Positions 1-8,652 of a DNA stretch of 64,000 bases are shown here, one piece after another. The position numbers and the translations under genes were made by a program. This DNA comes from Saccharothrix ecbatanensis (GTDB lineage Bacteria > Actinomycetota > Actinomycetes > Mycobacteriales > Pseudonocardiaceae), in assembly GCF_014205015.1 (NCBI RefSeq), contig NZ_JACHMO010000001.1:6014001-6078000 (forward strand), given 5' to 3'. The notes below the pieces were generated by a model, which was given only the letters and a program-made list of their open reading frames with translations, did not search any database and was not told the DNA's origin. Position 1 is the stretch's first letter, and the number at the start of each line of letters is the position of its first letter.

Positions 1-1834
1 CCCGCGCGAGCAGCTGTCCAACATCTCCAAGCGCACCCAGGAGCTGGTCGAGCAGCACGCCAGGGCGTTCCTCGACCACATCCAGCCGGCGCTGGAGAAG
101 CACGCGATCAGCATCGTCAACTGGGCGCAGTTGACCGACTTCGAGAAGTTGCGGCTGTCCAACTACTTCACCGACCAGGTGTTCCCGGTGCTCACGCCGC
201 TGGCAGTGGACGCCGCGCACCCGTTCCCCTACATCTCCGGCCTGTCGCTGAACCTCGCCGTGACGGTGCGCGACCCGGAGGGCGGCGCGGAGCGGTTCGC
301 CCGCATCAAGGTGCCGGACAACGTGCCGCGCCTGGTCCGGGTGGAGAACGACCGGAGCAGCCCGACGACGACGTTCCTGCCGTTGGAGGACCTCATCACG
401 GCGCACATGGGCGAGCTGTTCGCGGGCATGCAGGTGATCGAGTGCCACGCGTTCCGGGTGACCCGCAACGCCGACCTTGAAGTCGAAGAGGACCAGGACG
501 AGGACCTGCTCAAGTCGTTGGAACGGGAGCTGGCACGCCGCCGGTTCGGGCCGCCGGTGCGGCTGGAGATCGCCGACGACATGACCGAGCACATGCTGGA
601 ACGGCTGCTGCGGGAGCTGGAAGTCGACCCGAACGACGTCGTCCAGGTGCCCGGACTGCTCGACCTGTCGTGCCTGTGGCAGCTCCACAGCGTGGACCGC
701 AAGCAGCTGAAGGACGCGCCGTTCGTGCCCGCTACGCACTCGGCGTTCGGCGAACGGGAGACGCCGAAGAGCATCTTCGCCACGCTGCGCGAGGGTGACG
801 TGCTGGTGCACCACCCGTACGACTCGTTCTCCACGTCCGTGCAGCGGTTCATCGAGCAGGCGGCGGCGGACCCGCGGGTGTTGGCCATCAAGCAGACGCT
901 GTACCGCACATCGGGTGACTCCCCGATCGTGGACGCGTTGATCGACGCGGCCGAGGCGGGCAAGCAGGTCGTGGCGCTGGTGGAGATCAAGGCGCGGTTC
1001 GACGAGCAGGCGAACATCAAGTGGGCGCGGCAGCTGGAAAAGGCGGGCGTGCACGTCGTCTACGGCCTGATGGGGTTGAAGACGCACTGCAAGACGTCGC
1101 TGGTGGTGCGGCAGGAAGGTTCGCGGATCCAGCGTTACTGCCACATCGGCACCGGCAACTACAACCCGAAGACGGCGCGGCTGTACGAGGACATCGGCAT
1201 CCTCACCGCCGAGCCGACCATCGGCGCGGACCTCACCGACCTGTTCAACGTGCTGACCGGGTACGCCCGGCAGGACCACTACCGCAGCCTGCTGGTCGCG
1301 CCGTACGGCGTGCGGCGCGGGATCGTGGAGCGGATCGAGCGGGAGATCGAGCACGCGCGGGCCGGTGAGCCCGCCGGTGTGCGCATCAAGGTGAACTCGC
1401 TGGTGGACGAGCAGGTCATCGACTCGCTGTACCGGGCGTCGCAGGCGGGTGTCCGGGTGGACGTGGTGGTGCGCGGGGTGTGCGCTTTGAAGCCGGGCAT
1501 CAAGGGCCTGTCGGAGAACATCCACGTCCGGTCGGTCCTGGGGCGGTTCCTGGAGCACTCGCGGGTGTTCCACTTCGTCGGGTGCGGCGAGCACTGGATC
1601 GGCAGCGCGGACATGATGCACCGCAACCTCGACCGGCGGGTGGAGGTGCAGGTGCGGGTGACGGACCCGAAGCTCATCAAGCAGTTGGACGCGATGATGG
1701 ATTCGGCGCTGGAGCCCACGACGCGGTGCTGGGTGCTGCGTTCGGACGGCGAGTGGGAGGCGTCCCCGGCGGACGGCACCAGAGTGCGCGACCACCAGAC
1801 CGAGATGCTGCGCAACCACCGCGCGTTGGGGTGA
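1..1834 (+). CDS. ppk1: polyphosphate kinase 1 (5' end outside window)
   Basis: Polyphosphate kinase, which reversibly transfers the gamma-phosphate of ATP onto inorganic polyphosphate at the membrane. The reading frame is open from base 2, so the N-terminal part lies upstream of the window; about 610 residues are visible. The autophosphorylation-site motif HIGTGNYN is present, with its His codon at 1142-1144. A second conserved His sits in LEHSR at 1556-1558. Together they match the two-histidine catalytic core of the PPK1 family. The Arg-rich phospholipase-D-like C-terminal domains continue to the TGA at 1832. mutT1 follows after 4 nt on the same strand, the same order as Rv2984-Rv2985 in M. 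tuberculosis, so the two are probably co-transcribed. Confidence 0.97.
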   Translation, partial: PREQLSNISKRTQELVEQHARAFLDHIQPALEKHAISIVNWAQLTDFEKLRLSNYFTDQVFPVLTPLAVDAAHPFPYISGLSLNLAVTVRDPEGGAERFARIKVPDNVPRLVRVENDRSSPTTTFLPLEDLITAHMGELFAGMQVIECHAFRVTRNADLEVEEDQDEDLLKSLERELARRRFGPPVRLEIADDMTEHMLERLLRELEVDPNDVVQVPGLLDLSCLWQLHSVDRKQLKDAPFVPATHSAFGERETPKSIFATLREGDVLVHHPYDSFSTSVQRFIEQAAADPRVLAIKQTLYRTSGDSPIVDALIDAAEAGKQVVALVEIKARFDEQANIKWARQLEKAGVHVVYGLMGLKTHCKTSLVVRQEGSRIQRYCHIGTGNYNPKTARLYEDIGILTAEPTIGADLTDLFNVLTGYARQDHYRSLLVAPYGVRRGIVERIEREIEHARAGEPAGVRIKVNSLVDEQVIDSLYRASQAGVRVDVVVRGVCALKPGIKGLSENIHVRSVLGRFLEHSRVFHFVGCGEHWIGSADMMHRNLDRRVEVQVRVTDPKLIKQLDAMMDSALEPTTRCWVLRSDGEWEASPADGTRVRDHQTEMLRNHRALG

Positions 1835-1838
1835 GTCG

Positions 1839-2753
1839 TTGATCCGGGCTGCCGGCGCCGTGTTGTGGCGCGATGGTTCCGTGGCGGTCGTGCACCGGCC
1901 GCGTTACGACGACTGGTCCTTGCCCAAGGGGAAGGTGGACGCGGGCGAGACCGTGCCCGCTGCGGCGGTGCGGGAGGTGCTGGAGGAGACCGGCTTCCAC
2001 GCCGTGCTGGGGCGGTACCTGTGCCAGGTGTCGTACCGGGCTTTCGGCAGGCCGAAGGTGGTGGAGTACTTCAGTGCCCAGGCCGCGTCGGGGGCTTTTG
2101 TGCCGTCCGAGGAGGTCGACGAGCTGCGGTGGGTGCCGTTCGCCGAGGCGGGTTCCGTGGTGACGCGGGACGAGGACCGGGCGGTGCTGGAGGCTTTCCT
2201 GGCGGAGCCCGCGGATCTGGCGACGGTGTTGCTGGTGCGGCACGCGAAGGCGGGGAAGCGGGACAGCTGGGAGGGTGACGACGACCTGCGGCCGTTGAGT
2301 TCGGCGGGGTGGCGGCAGGCGGACGGGTTGCGTTCGATGCTGCCGTTGTGGGGGCCGGCGCGGGTGCACTCGGCGCCTCGGGTTCGGTGTGTGGAGACCG
2401 TTCAGGGGGTGGCGGAGGGTTTGGGCGCGGGGGTGCTGTTGGAGCCTCGGCTGTCCGAGGAGGGGTACTGGCCGGACCGTGAGGCCGGGTTGGTGCGGCT
2501 GCTGGAGATCGCGGACGGGGCGGGGACGCCGGTCGTGTGCAGCCAGGGGGGCGTGATCCCGGATGTGGTGTCCACCCTTGCCGACCTGGGCGGTCTGTCG
2601 TTGAGCGGTACGCCGTGCAAGAAGGGCAGCACGTGGCTGCTGGCGTTCCGCCGGCCGGAGCCGGGGTGGTCCACTTCGGACTCGCACACCTCCTGGCCAA
2701 GCCTGGTGTCGGCCCACTATTTCCCCACGGCCCTGCCCACGCCCACCCCCTGA
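1839..2753 (+). CDS. mutT1: MutT1-type Nudix/histidine phosphatase
   Basis: Two-domain sanitising hydrolase of the mycobacterial MutT1 type, which degrades 8-oxo-(d)GTP and diadenosine polyphosphates. The N-terminal Nudix domain carries the box GKVDAGE (residues 31-37) followed by REVLEETGF ending near residue 53. The C-terminal half is a histidine-phosphatase (RHG) domain beginning with LLVRHA, His about 135. The length of 304 residues fits the fused family. The TTG at 1839 is chosen because it gives the family N-terminus MIRAAGAVLWR; the 4-nt spacing from ppk suggests translational coupling. The substrate is inferred from the fused architecture and synteny. Confidence 0.93.
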   Translation: MIRAAGAVLWRDGSVAVVHRPRYDDWSLPKGKVDAGETVPAAAVREVLEETGFHAVLGRYLCQVSYRAFGRPKVVEYFSAQAASGAFVPSEEVDELRWVPFAEAGSVVTRDEDRAVLEAFLAEPADLATVLLVRHAKAGKRDSWEGDDDLRPLSSAGWRQADGLRSMLPLWGPARVHSAPRVRCVETVQGVAEGLGAGVLLEPRLSEEGYWPDREAGLVRLLEIADGAGTPVVCSQGGVIPDVVSTLADLGGLSLSGTPCKKGSTWLLAFRRPEPGWSTSDSHTSWPSLVSAHYFPTALPTPTP

Positions 2754-2919
2754 CCGCGTCGCGAGTCGTCCCGTCGGATACCGATCGTTGCGATCGTTCA
2801 GACACCAATACAGGGCCGGCCGGGTCACGGTAAGAGTCCGAGTGAGCACAGCGAGTTCTCCACAGGAAGCGACTCGGACGCCGCAAATGTCAGACCCCGC
2901 CGGCAGTATGAAAACCGGG

Positions 2920-2938
2920 GGGTCCCTGGCGGGGACCC
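2920..2938 (+). terminator. possible mutT1 terminator hairpin
   Basis: Perfect 7-bp inverted repeat GGGTCCC / GGGACCC with a 5-nt loop, about 170 nt after the mutT1 stop. There is no U-tract, so its role as a terminator is tentative. Confidence 0.4.
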
Positions 2939-3092
2939 TTGCGAAGCATCGCCATCACGCGTGAGCGGTGGGGTTCGGTTCCCCGATCCGCGAGTGATAC
3001 CAGTCTGCGGGGCCGGTTCGCCGGATCCGAGTGCGCGAGGCGGGTGCCCTCAATGCCGGTGCCCCAATCCGAGTGGCCAATGCAGGGACGCC

Positions 3093-3134
3093 GGCGGGCA
3101 TGTTCCGGCGGGGATGTTCCAGCGGACGTGTTCC
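3093..3134. repeat. three imperfect 14-bp direct repeats
   Basis: Three consecutive 14-bp units, GGCGGGCATGTTCC, GGCGGGGATGTTCC and AGCGGACGTGTTCC, lie in the mutT1-hupB gap. Their function is unknown. They share no obvious similarity with the 22-bp family further downstream. Confidence 0.7.
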
Positions 3135-3244
3135 AACCAGCCTGACCCCGCAGTGGGATCAGAGGCGTGAATCGCGGTGCCTCGATGAGCACCTCGCGAA
3201 GCCCTGAATGCCCCGGCTCCGAGCTGCTGACGGCGGGCGCGAGT

Positions 3245-3332
3245 GTTCTGAGCGTTGAACTCAGGGGTCCCGAACGTAGGACACGAGTGTTCTGAACGTA
3301 CGACTCGCGCGTTCTGAACGTAGGACTCACGG
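3245..3332 (-). repeat. 22-bp stop-proximal repeat family, array 1a (4 units)
   Basis: Four units of exactly 22 bp at 3245-3266, 3267-3288, 3289-3310 and 3311-3332. On the minus strand they share the core GAGTCCTACGTTCAG. The unit farthest from hupB is the GAGTTCAACGCTCAG variant. Unlike other copies in the window, this array is not next to a stop codon but about 330 nt beyond the hupB stop, past its terminator. Confidence 0.9.
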
Positions 3333-3396
3333 CGCCTGAGTGGCCGGTGCGCGGCGGCTGAGCGCGCGGTTTCGCGTGGCGGAGCGGAGGGCGCGC

Positions 3397-3484
3397 GTTC
3401 TGAGTGTTGAACTCGGGGGTCCTGAACGTAGGACACGGGTGTTCTGAAGGTACGACTCGCGGGTTTTGGAGGTTGGGCTCGCGG
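3397..3484 (-). repeat. 22-bp stop-proximal repeat family, array 1b (4 units)
   Basis: Four further 22-bp units (3397-3418, 3419-3440, 3441-3462, 3463-3484), separated from array 1a by 64 bp. It has the same variant order as array 1a: the GTTGAACTC unit is most distal from hupB, followed by GTAGGACAC and GTACGACTC, and the hupB-proximal unit is degenerate. The parallel order suggests that 1a and 1b arose by block duplication. Confidence 0.9.
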
Positions 3485-3585
3485 TGGGGTGGGGGTGGGC
3501 GGGGGGTGGGGGTTGGTGGAGGTGGTGGGGAAAGGGGGCTGAGGTGGGCTGTGCGGGGGTGGAGAGGGTGGAGTGGTGGAGAAAG

Positions 3586-3624
3586 CGCTCAGGGCCCGGT
3601 GCGCGTCCGCATCGGGCCCTGAGC
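3586..3624 (-). terminator. hupB terminator
   Basis: Strong hairpin downstream of the hupB stop. The arms are CGCTCAGGGCCC and GGGCCCTGAGCG with a short mismatched continuation around an 8-nt loop. It lies 40 nt past the stop codon on the minus strand. Confidence 0.75.
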
Positions 3625-3663
3625 GTGTCGTGCGTGCCTGGCCGGTGATCACCCGGCCCGGTT

Positions 3664-4344
3664 TCACTTCTTCTTGGCCGGGGCCTTCTTCGCCGCGGGC
3701 TTGGCGGCTGCGGCCGTGGTGGCCTTCGCCGGAGCCGCGGCCTTGGCCGTGGTGGCCTTCTTGGCTGCCGCCGGCTTGGCCGCCGTCGTCGCCTTCGCCG
3801 CAGTGGTCTTCGCTGCGGTGGCCTTGGTCGCGGTGCTCTTCGCAGGCGCGGCCTTGGTGGCGGCGGGCTTCGCAGCCGCGGCGGTCCGGCGGGTCGCCGG
3901 CGCCTTCGTGGCTGCCGCAGCGGCGCGCGTGGCAGTGCCAGTGCTGCGCGTCGCGCGCGCAGTGGTGGCACGCGCGGTGGTGCTGCGGGTAGCCGGTGCC
4001 TTCGTCGCGGCGGCCGGCTTGGCTGCCGTCCCGGCCGCGGGCTTCGCGGCCGTGACGCGCGGCAGCTTCTTCGTGCCGCTGATGACGTCCTTGAACGTCG
4101 AACCCGCGCGGAACGCGGGAACGTTGGTCTTCTTGACCTTCACGGTCTCACCGGTGCGCGGGTTGCGAGCGGTGCGAGCCGCACGGGCCCGCTTCTCGAA
4201 GACACCGAAACCGGTGATGTTGACCTTCTCGCCCTTGTGGACGCTGCGAACGATGACGTCAACGATGCCGTCTACAGCGGCAGCCGCGTTCTTCTTGTCG
4301 CCAAGGCGCTCGGCGAGCGCCTCGATGAGCTGGGCCTTGTTCAC
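3664..4344 (-). CDS. hupB: histone-like HU protein with long Lys/Ala tail (HupB)
   Basis: Nucleoid-associated DNA-binding protein of the mycobacterial HupB / streptomycete HupS type. Residues 1-95 form the HU fold ([15 protein letters not shown] start; GFGVFEKR and RNPRTGE in the DNA-binding arm). Residues from about 96 to 226 are a low-complexity tail of AAKPA, KAPATR and TKAAAK motifs ending PAKKK, resembling linker histone H1. The 226-residue length matches actinobacterial tailed HU rather than the 90-residue bacterial HU. The GTG at 4344 is preceded by GGGAGGGA about 7 nt upstream. The gene faces mutT1 and lies downstream of leuCD, as in M. tuberculosis. Confidence 0.95.
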   Translation of the reverse strand: MNKAQLIEALAERLGDKKNAAAAVDGIVDVIVRSVHKGEKVNITGFGVFEKRARAARTARNPRTGETVKVKKTNVPAFRAGSTFKDVISGTKKLPRVTAAKPAAGTAAKPAAATKAPATRSTTARATTARATRSTGTATRAAAAATKAPATRRTAAAAKPAATKAAPAKSTATKATAAKTTAAKATTAAKPAAAKKATTAKAAAPAKATTAAAAKPAAKKAPAKKK

Positions 4345-4507
4345 CGTCAGTCCCTCCCAGGACGCTCACGGCCCTAGTAGTCGGGCCGACTTGATTGCCC
4401 ACGGTAAGCCCATATGCAAGGAAATACCAATCGCCACGCCAGATTTTCCGTTGTGGCGTGGGCAATTACGACCTGTCGAGGGACACCCGGGCGGCCCTGG
4501 AGGCTTC

Positions 4508-4552
4508 GAAGGGGCCGGATTTCCGCTGTTCGGAGGGGAATCCGGCCCCTTC
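4508..4552 (-). terminator. leuCD operon terminator
   Basis: Very stable hairpin just after the leuD stop at 4557. The outer arms GAAGGGGCCGGATT and AATCCGGCCCCTTC are complementary over 14 bp, with a G/C-rich continuation around a short loop. It should separate leuCD from hupB. Confidence 0.85.
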
Positions 4553-4556
4553 GGCG

Positions 4557-5159
4557 TCAGCTCGCGGGCACCGGTTCGGTAGTGGGCAACCAACCCGGCC
4601 GGCGCTGCTCGAACTCGGCGACGTCGTCCGCGTGCCGGAGGGTCAGCGCGATGTCGTCCAATCCCTCCAACAGCCGCCAACGGGTGTACTCGTCGACGGT
4701 GAAGGGCGCGGTGAAGTCCTTCACCACAACGGTGTTCTTCGTCAGGTCGACGGTGACCTCGGCGCCGGGCTCGTTCTCCAGCAGCTTCCACAGCATTTCG
4801 ACATCGGACTGCGAGCACTCGGCGGCCACAAGGCCCTGCTTGCCCGAGTTGCCCCGGAAGATGTCGGCGAAGCGGGACGAGATGACCACCCGGAAGCCGT
4901 AATCCATGAGCGCCCACACGGCGTGCTCGCGGGACGACCCGGTGCCGAAGTCCGGCCCGGCGACGAGCACGCTGCCGGCGCGGAACGGTTCCTGGTTGAG
5001 CACGAACTGCTCGTCACCGCGCCAGGCGGCGAACAGGCCGTCCTCGAAGCCCGTGCGGGTCACGCGCTTGAGGTAGACGGCCGGGATGATCTGGTCGGTG
5101 TCCACGTTGGACCTGCGCAGCGGAACACCGACCCCGGTGTGCGTGGTGAACGCTTCCAT
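4557..5159 (-). CDS. leuD: 3-isopropylmalate dehydratase small subunit
   Basis: Swivelling small subunit of isopropylmalate isomerase, which with LeuC converts 2-isopropylmalate to 3-isopropylmalate in leucine synthesis. The 200-residue protein has the family signatures [10 protein letters not shown] near the N-terminus and [13 protein letters not shown] about residues 69-81. The ATG at 5159 is 15 nt below the leuC stop, so the two are one operon. A strong terminator follows. Confidence 0.97.
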   Translation of the reverse strand: MEAFTTHTGVGVPLRRSNVDTDQIIPAVYLKRVTRTGFEDGLFAAWRGDEQFVLNQEPFRAGSVLVAGPDFGTGSSREHAVWALMDYGFRVVISSRFADIFRGNSGKQGLVAAECSQSDVEMLWKLLENEPGAEVTVDLTKNTVVVKDFTAPFTVDEYTRWRLLEGLDDIALTLRHADDVAEFEQRRPGWLPTTEPVPAS

Positions 5160-5174
5160 GTTCGGAGTACTCCC

Positions 5175-6578
5175 TCAGACCAGGTCGGCGGGCGACGACA
5201 GCGTGCCCCGCACGGCGGTGGCGGCGGCCACGAGTGGCGAGACGAGGTGGGTGCGGCCACCCTTGCCCTGCCTGCCCTCGAAGTTTCGGTTGGAGGTCGA
5301 CGCGCTGCGCTCCCCCGGCTTCAGCTGGTCCGGGTTCATGCCGAGGCACATCGAGCAGCCGGCCTGGCGCCACTCGGCGCCGGCCTCCAGGAACACCTCG
5401 TGCAGCCCCTCGGATTCGGCCTGGGCGCGCACCCGCATGGAACCGGGCACCACGAGCATCCGGACGCTCTCGGCGACCTTGTGGCCGCGCAGGACGTCCG
5501 CCGCGGCACGCAGGTCCTCGATGCGCCCGTTGGTGCAGGAGCCGAGGAACACGGTGTCGACGCGGATGTCGCGCAGCGGGGTGCCCGCCTCCAGCCCCAT
5601 GTACGTCAGGGCCTTCTCGGCGGCCACGCGCTCGTTCTCGTCGACGATCGCCTCGGGGTCCGGCACGCTGGCGCTCAGCGGCAGGCCCTGACCGGGGTTG
5701 GTGCCCCAGGTGACGAACGGCGTCAGCTCGTCGGCGTCGAGGCGGACCTCGGCGTCGAACTCGGCGTCGTCGTCGGTGCGCAGCGTCTTCCAGTACTCGA
5801 CGGCCACGTCCCAGTCCGCGCCGGACGGCGCGTGCGGGCGGCCCTCGATGTAGTCGAACGTGGTCTGGTCCGGTGCGATCATGCCCGCGCGGGCGCCGGC
5901 TTCGATCGACATGTTGCACACGGTCATGCGCGCTTCCATGGACAGCGCCTCGATCGCGGCGCCCCGGTACTCCAGGACGTAGCCCTGGCCGCCGCCGGTG
6001 CCGATCTTCGCGATCACCGCGAGGATGATGTCCTTGGCCGTGACGCCCGGTTTCAACTCCCCGTCCACGGTGACCGCCATGGTCTTGAACGGCCGCAGCG
6101 GCAGCGTCTGGGTGGCCATCACGTGCTCCACCTCGGACGTGCCGATGCCGAACGCCAACGCGCCGAACGCGCCGTGCGTGGACGTGTGGCTGTCACCGCA
6201 GACGACCGTCATGCCGGGCTGCGTGAGGCCCAACTGCGGGCCCACGACGTGCACGATGCCCTGCTCGACGTCGCCCATCGGGTGCAGCCGGACACCGAAC
6301 TCCGCGCAGTTCTTGCGCAGCGTCTCGACCTGGAGGCGCGAGACGGGGTCGGCGATGGGGAGGTCGATGTCGATCGTCGGGACGTTGTGGTCCTCGGTGG
6401 CGATCGTGAGGTCGGGCCGTCGGAGCTGACGGCCGGCCAAGCGCAGGCCGTCGAAAGCCTGCGGACTGGTCACTTCATGCAGCAGGTGGAGGTCGATGTA
6501 GAGCAGGTCCGGCTCCGCGCCACTGCCGTGGCGCACGACGTGTGCTTCCCACACCTTCTCCGCGAGCGTGCGGCTCAT
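5175..6578 (-). CDS. leuC: 3-isopropylmalate dehydratase large subunit
   Basis: Aconitase-superfamily large subunit that carries the [4Fe-4S] cluster of isopropylmalate isomerase (leucine pathway). The 467-residue product starts [15 protein letters not shown]. It has the cluster-ligand regions [11 protein letters not shown] and [12 protein letters not shown] and the conserved [12 protein letters not shown]. The ATG at 6578 is preceded by GGGAGAG 4-10 nt upstream. The gene is divergent from the IclR regulator, with a 71-bp intergenic region containing an inverted-repeat operator. Confidence 0.97.
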   Translation of the reverse strand: MSRTLAEKVWEAHVVRHGSGAEPDLLYIDLHLLHEVTSPQAFDGLRLAGRQLRRPDLTIATEDHNVPTIDIDLPIADPVSRLQVETLRKNCAEFGVRLHPMGDVEQGIVHVVGPQLGLTQPGMTVVCGDSHTSTHGAFGALAFGIGTSEVEHVMATQTLPLRPFKTMAVTVDGELKPGVTAKDIILAVIAKIGTGGGQGYVLEYRGAAIEALSMEARMTVCNMSIEAGARAGMIAPDQTTFDYIEGRPHAPSGADWDVAVEYWKTLRTDDDAEFDAEVRLDADELTPFVTWGTNPGQGLPLSASVPDPEAIVDENERVAAEKALTYMGLEAGTPLRDIRVDTVFLGSCTNGRIEDLRAAADVLRGHKVAESVRMLVVPGSMRVRAQAESEGLHEVFLEAGAEWRQAGCSMCLGMNPDQLKPGERSASTSNRNFEGRQGKGGRTHLVSPLVAAATAVRGTLSSPADLV

Positions 6579-6614
6579 CGCAACTCTCCCAAGATCTGGA
6601 CAGTCGATAGATCT

Positions 6615-6643
6615 GGACTTCCCAGACAGTGGGAAGTTAGTAT
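6615..6643 (+). promoter_or_regulatory. ndgR promoter (leaderless)
   Basis: The -10-like TAGTAT at 6638-6643 ends 6 nt before the GTG start codon at 6650, with GGACTT at 6615-6620 at a 17-bp spacing. No Shine-Dalgarno sequence precedes the GTG, so the transcript is probably leaderless. The operator lies between the two promoter boxes, which suggests autorepression. Confidence 0.5.
6617..6637. promoter_or_regulatory. inverted-repeat operator between leuC and ndgR
   Basis: Perfect 8-bp inverted repeat ACTTCCCA-GACAG-TGGGAAGT. It sits just upstream of the ndgR -10 box and 39 nt upstream of the leuC start, where an IclR-family repressor could control both divergent genes. LtbR/NdgR regulation of leuCD is known in Corynebacterium and Streptomyces. 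Assignment of this site to the adjacent regulator is inferred. Confidence 0.65.
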
Positions 6644-6649
6644 CGGCTT

Positions 6650-7351
6650 GTGGGACAGCATAGCGGGATCGGCGTGCTCGACAAGGCAGTGGCCGTGTTG
6701 AACGCCGTCGCGAAGGATCCGTGTGGGCTCGCCGAGTTGTGCAACCGGACGGGCTTGCCGAGGGCCACCGCGCACAGGTTGGCGGTAGGGCTCGAGGTGC
6801 ACCGGTTGCTGCGACGGGGTTCGGACGGGCGCTGGCGTCCAGGCGCGGCACTGGCGGAGTTGGCGGGCGGTGCCACCGACCCGCTGCTCGACGCGGCGTC
6901 CTCGGTGTTGCCGCGGTTGCGGGACATCACGGGCGAGAGCGTCCAGTTGTACCGGCGGGACGGGATGCAGCGGATCTGCGTGTCCTCGGCGGAACCACCG
7001 AGTGGTTTGCGCGACACCGTTCCGATCGGCGCGCGATTGCCGATGACGGCCGGTTCCGGCGCCAAGGTATTGGCCGCGTGGTCGGATCCCGGAACCCAGC
7101 GTTCCGTTCTCGCCGACGCCGTTTACGGCGAACGGACTTTGTTGGAGGTACGTCGGCGTGGTTGGGCGCAGTCGGTGGCGGAACGGGAGCCCGGAGTGGC
7201 GAGCGTTTCCGCGCCGGTAAGGGACAGCTCGGGCTCTGTCGTCGCCGCGGTCTCCGTTTCCGGCCCCATTGACCGCATGGGACGCCGTCCGGGCGCGCGG
7301 TGGGCCGCAGACCTCCTAGCAGCCGCTGAGGCCCTCCAGTCACGTCTCTGA
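6650..7351 (+). CDS. ndgR: IclR-family regulator of amino-acid genes (NdgR/LtbR type)
   Basis: IclR-family transcription factor of 233 residues with an N-terminal winged helix (residues about 8-65, including [15 protein letters not shown]) and a C-terminal effector-binding domain (about 75-233). It lies divergent from leuCD, exactly as Rv2989 in M. tuberculosis, LtbR in Corynebacterium and NdgR in Streptomyces. Those proteins repress or modulate leucine/methionine-type biosynthetic genes. The GTG at 6650 is the first start after the -10 box, and a leaderless transcript is likely. Regulation of leuC through the operator at 6617-6637 is inferred. Confidence 0.88.
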   Translation: MGQHSGIGVLDKAVAVLNAVAKDPCGLAELCNRTGLPRATAHRLAVGLEVHRLLRRGSDGRWRPGAALAELAGGATDPLLDAASSVLPRLRDITGESVQLYRRDGMQRICVSSAEPPSGLRDTVPIGARLPMTAGSGAKVLAAWSDPGTQRSVLADAVYGERTLLEVRRRGWAQSVAEREPGVASVSAPVRDSSGSVVAAVSVSGPIDRMGRRPGARWAADLLAAAEALQSRL

Positions 7352-7360
7352 GGCAACGAC

Positions 7361-7397
7361 GAAGGCCCGCCACCGGTTTCGACGGTGACGGGCCTTC
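7361..7397 (+). terminator. ndgR terminator
   Basis: Hairpin with arms GAAGGCCCGCCACCG and CGGTGACGGGCCTTC (one mismatch) separated by 7 nt, starting 9 nt after the ndgR stop. Confidence 0.75.
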
Positions 7398-7446
7398 GCT
7401 TTGCGGAAGTGCCGGTAGAACAAGAAGTGCGAGTAGACGAGAAACA

Positions 7447-7483
7447 GGAAGAACCGCACCTGGGATACAGATGCGGTTCTTCC
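7447..7483 (-). terminator. tRNA operon terminator
   Basis: Perfect 12-bp inverted repeat GGAAGAACCGCA / TGCGGTTCTTCC with a 13-nt loop, just 3 nt downstream of the tRNA-Glu 3' end on the minus strand and followed by a T-rich stretch. Confidence 0.8.
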
Positions 7484-7486
7484 GAG

Positions 7487-7559
7487 TAGCCCCGATGGGA
7501 TTCGAACCCACGCTACCGCCTTGAGAGGGCGGCGTCCTAGGCCGCTAGACGACGGGGCC
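7487..7559 (-). tRNA. tRNA-Glu (anticodon CUC)
   Basis: The 73-nt cloverleaf reads GGCCCCG at the 5' end and CGGGGCTA at the 3' end. The anticodon arm CCGCC-CTCTCAA-GGCGG gives the CUC anticodon, and the T-loop GGTTCGAATCC is present. The 3' CCA is not encoded. It is the natural neighbour of gltX and follows tRNA-Gln by 77 bp. Confidence 0.97.
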
Positions 7560-7636
7560 AGGATCTTTTTATTCACTTTGTCTTGCTGTCCTGCGTTGGG
7601 AGGTAGCTTACCACATGTGGTTTTCTACCGCCGCAG

Positions 7637-7708
7637 CTGGGGTACCAGGACTCGAACCTAGACTAACTGAACCAGAATCAGTCGTGCTGCCAATTACACC
7701 ATACCCCA
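7637..7708 (-). tRNA. tRNA-Gln (anticodon CUG)
   Basis: 72-nt tRNA with acceptor arms TGGGGTA and TACCCCA and discriminator G. The anticodon arm ACTGA-TTCTGGT-TCAGT gives CUG, and the T-loop is GGTTCGAGTCC. CCA is not encoded. It is transcribed together with the downstream tRNA-Glu. In actinobacteria lacking glutaminyl-tRNA synthetase this tRNA is charged by GltX and amidated by GatCAB, both encoded in this window. Confidence 0.97.
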
Positions 7709-7758
7709 TTGGTTTCCCGGGCCTTGCTCCCTGTCGGTCTTGCTTCAGGGGGCTGTCC

Positions 7759-7799
7759 GTTCCGCCGGGAGGAATACTAGACCACGGGCCCGGCGGAAC
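7759..7799 (-). terminator. inverted repeat downstream of the HAD gene
   Basis: Perfect 11-bp arms GTTCCGCCGGG / CCCGGCGGAAC around a 19-nt loop, 12 nt after the HAD gene stop and 51 nt upstream of tRNA-Gln. It probably terminates the HAD transcript. On the minus strand the loop contains TAGTAT, a possible -10 box for the tRNA operon. Confidence 0.55.
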
Positions 7800-7810
7800 G
7801 GAAATCGGGG

Positions 7811-8548
7811 TCACGCCGAGGCGGCCGACAGCTCGCAGACGAGCAGTTCGGGCAGCTCAGCGAGGCTGGTGATGGCGGAGATGCCGGCGGGCAGCGCGCC
7901 CTCGCGCGGGCCTTGGCGGTTCAGCCACACGCCCTTCATCCCCGCGTCACGCGCACCGATCGCATCGGCGTGCAGGCGGTCGCCGACGTGCACCGTGTCA
8001 CCCAGTTCCACGCCCAGGTCGGCGCACGCGGTGTCGAAGATCACCCGGTCCGGTTTGGCCGCGCCCACTTCGCCCGCGATGAGCACGGTGTCGAAGTACT
8101 GGGCGAGCCCCAGCGTGGCGATTTTCACCCGCTGGTGCCGCCCTGAGGCGTTGCTCACGGCGGCCATGGGCAGACCGGTGGCCCGCAGCCACTCAAGGCA
8201 CGGCACGACGTCGGGGAACAGCCGCCAGCCGGACGCGAGGACGCCCTGCCGGTGCAGTTCCCGGCGGGTCGCCTCCTCCTGGTCCAGCTCCTCACCGAGG
8301 GCCGCGAAGAACGCGCGCGTGCGGATGTTGCGCATCGTCTCGTATTCGAGTTCCCCCGCGAGGAGGCGTTCGCAGTGCTCGTCGGTGATGCGCTGCCACA
8401 GCGGCCAGGCGTCGGCGTTGCCGACCATCGCGGCCAAGGCGTCCCGGGACGATGTGCTGTAGTCGACAAGGGTGTCGTCGACGTCGAGGCACACGGCCCG
8501 GATCTCGCCGGTTCTCCGAGGTGTGTAAGTCGGGGCTGCGGTTGTCAC
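7811..8548 (-). CDS. HAD-superfamily hydrolase
   Basis: Haloacid-dehalogenase-like phosphatase of 245 residues. Motif I is CLDVDDTLVDY (about residues 20-30, nucleophile Asp). Motif II is the Ser in VSNASG, motif III a Lys in GAAKPDRVIF, and motif IV is HVGDRLHADAIGARDAG. The helical cap is inserted after motif I (subfamily IA). The likely substrate is a small phosphorylated metabolite; nothing in the sequence or neighbourhood identifies it. The GTG at 8548 is the first plausible start. It lies 104 nt below gltX on the same strand. Confidence 0.85.
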   Translation of the reverse strand: MTTAAPTYTPRRTGEIRAVCLDVDDTLVDYSTSSRDALAAMVGNADAWPLWQRITDEHCERLLAGELEYETMRNIRTRAFFAALGEELDQEEATRRELHRQGVLASGWRLFPDVVPCLEWLRATGLPMAAVSNASGRHQRVKIATLGLAQYFDTVLIAGEVGAAKPDRVIFDTACADLGVELGDTVHVGDRLHADAIGARDAGMKGVWLNRQGPREGALPAGISAITSLAELPELLVCELSAASA

Positions 8549-8652
8549 CCCGTGAGGCTAGGTGCGGTCACCCCTCGTCCGACTCGACCAGAGAGGTGAT
8601 ATCTGGCGGTTCTTGCACGGTCAAGCACCGCTGAACCCCCCGAACGAACCAG

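Larger units (their letters stand above)
2754..3663. other. 910-bp convergent gap between mutT1 and hupB
   Basis: No credible gene is seen here. It holds, in order: a perfect 7-bp GGGTCCC/GGGACCC hairpin (2920-2938) that could end mutT1; three imperfect 14-bp repeats (3093-3134); two sub-arrays of 22-bp repeats (3245-3332 and 3397-3484); a G-rich purine tract (about 3485-3580); and the hupB terminator (3586-3624). Short open frames here lack ribosome binding sites and recognisable products. Confidence 0.7.

Noticed and set aside
2754..3244. Short rightward and leftward open frames in the mutT1-hupB gap
   Set aside because: No ribosome binding sites, no recognisable motifs, and composition typical of non-coding sequence.
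4395..6701. Long rightward open frame across leuD and leuC
   Set aside because: Both leu genes are unmistakable on the minus strand; this frame is a GC-driven shadow.
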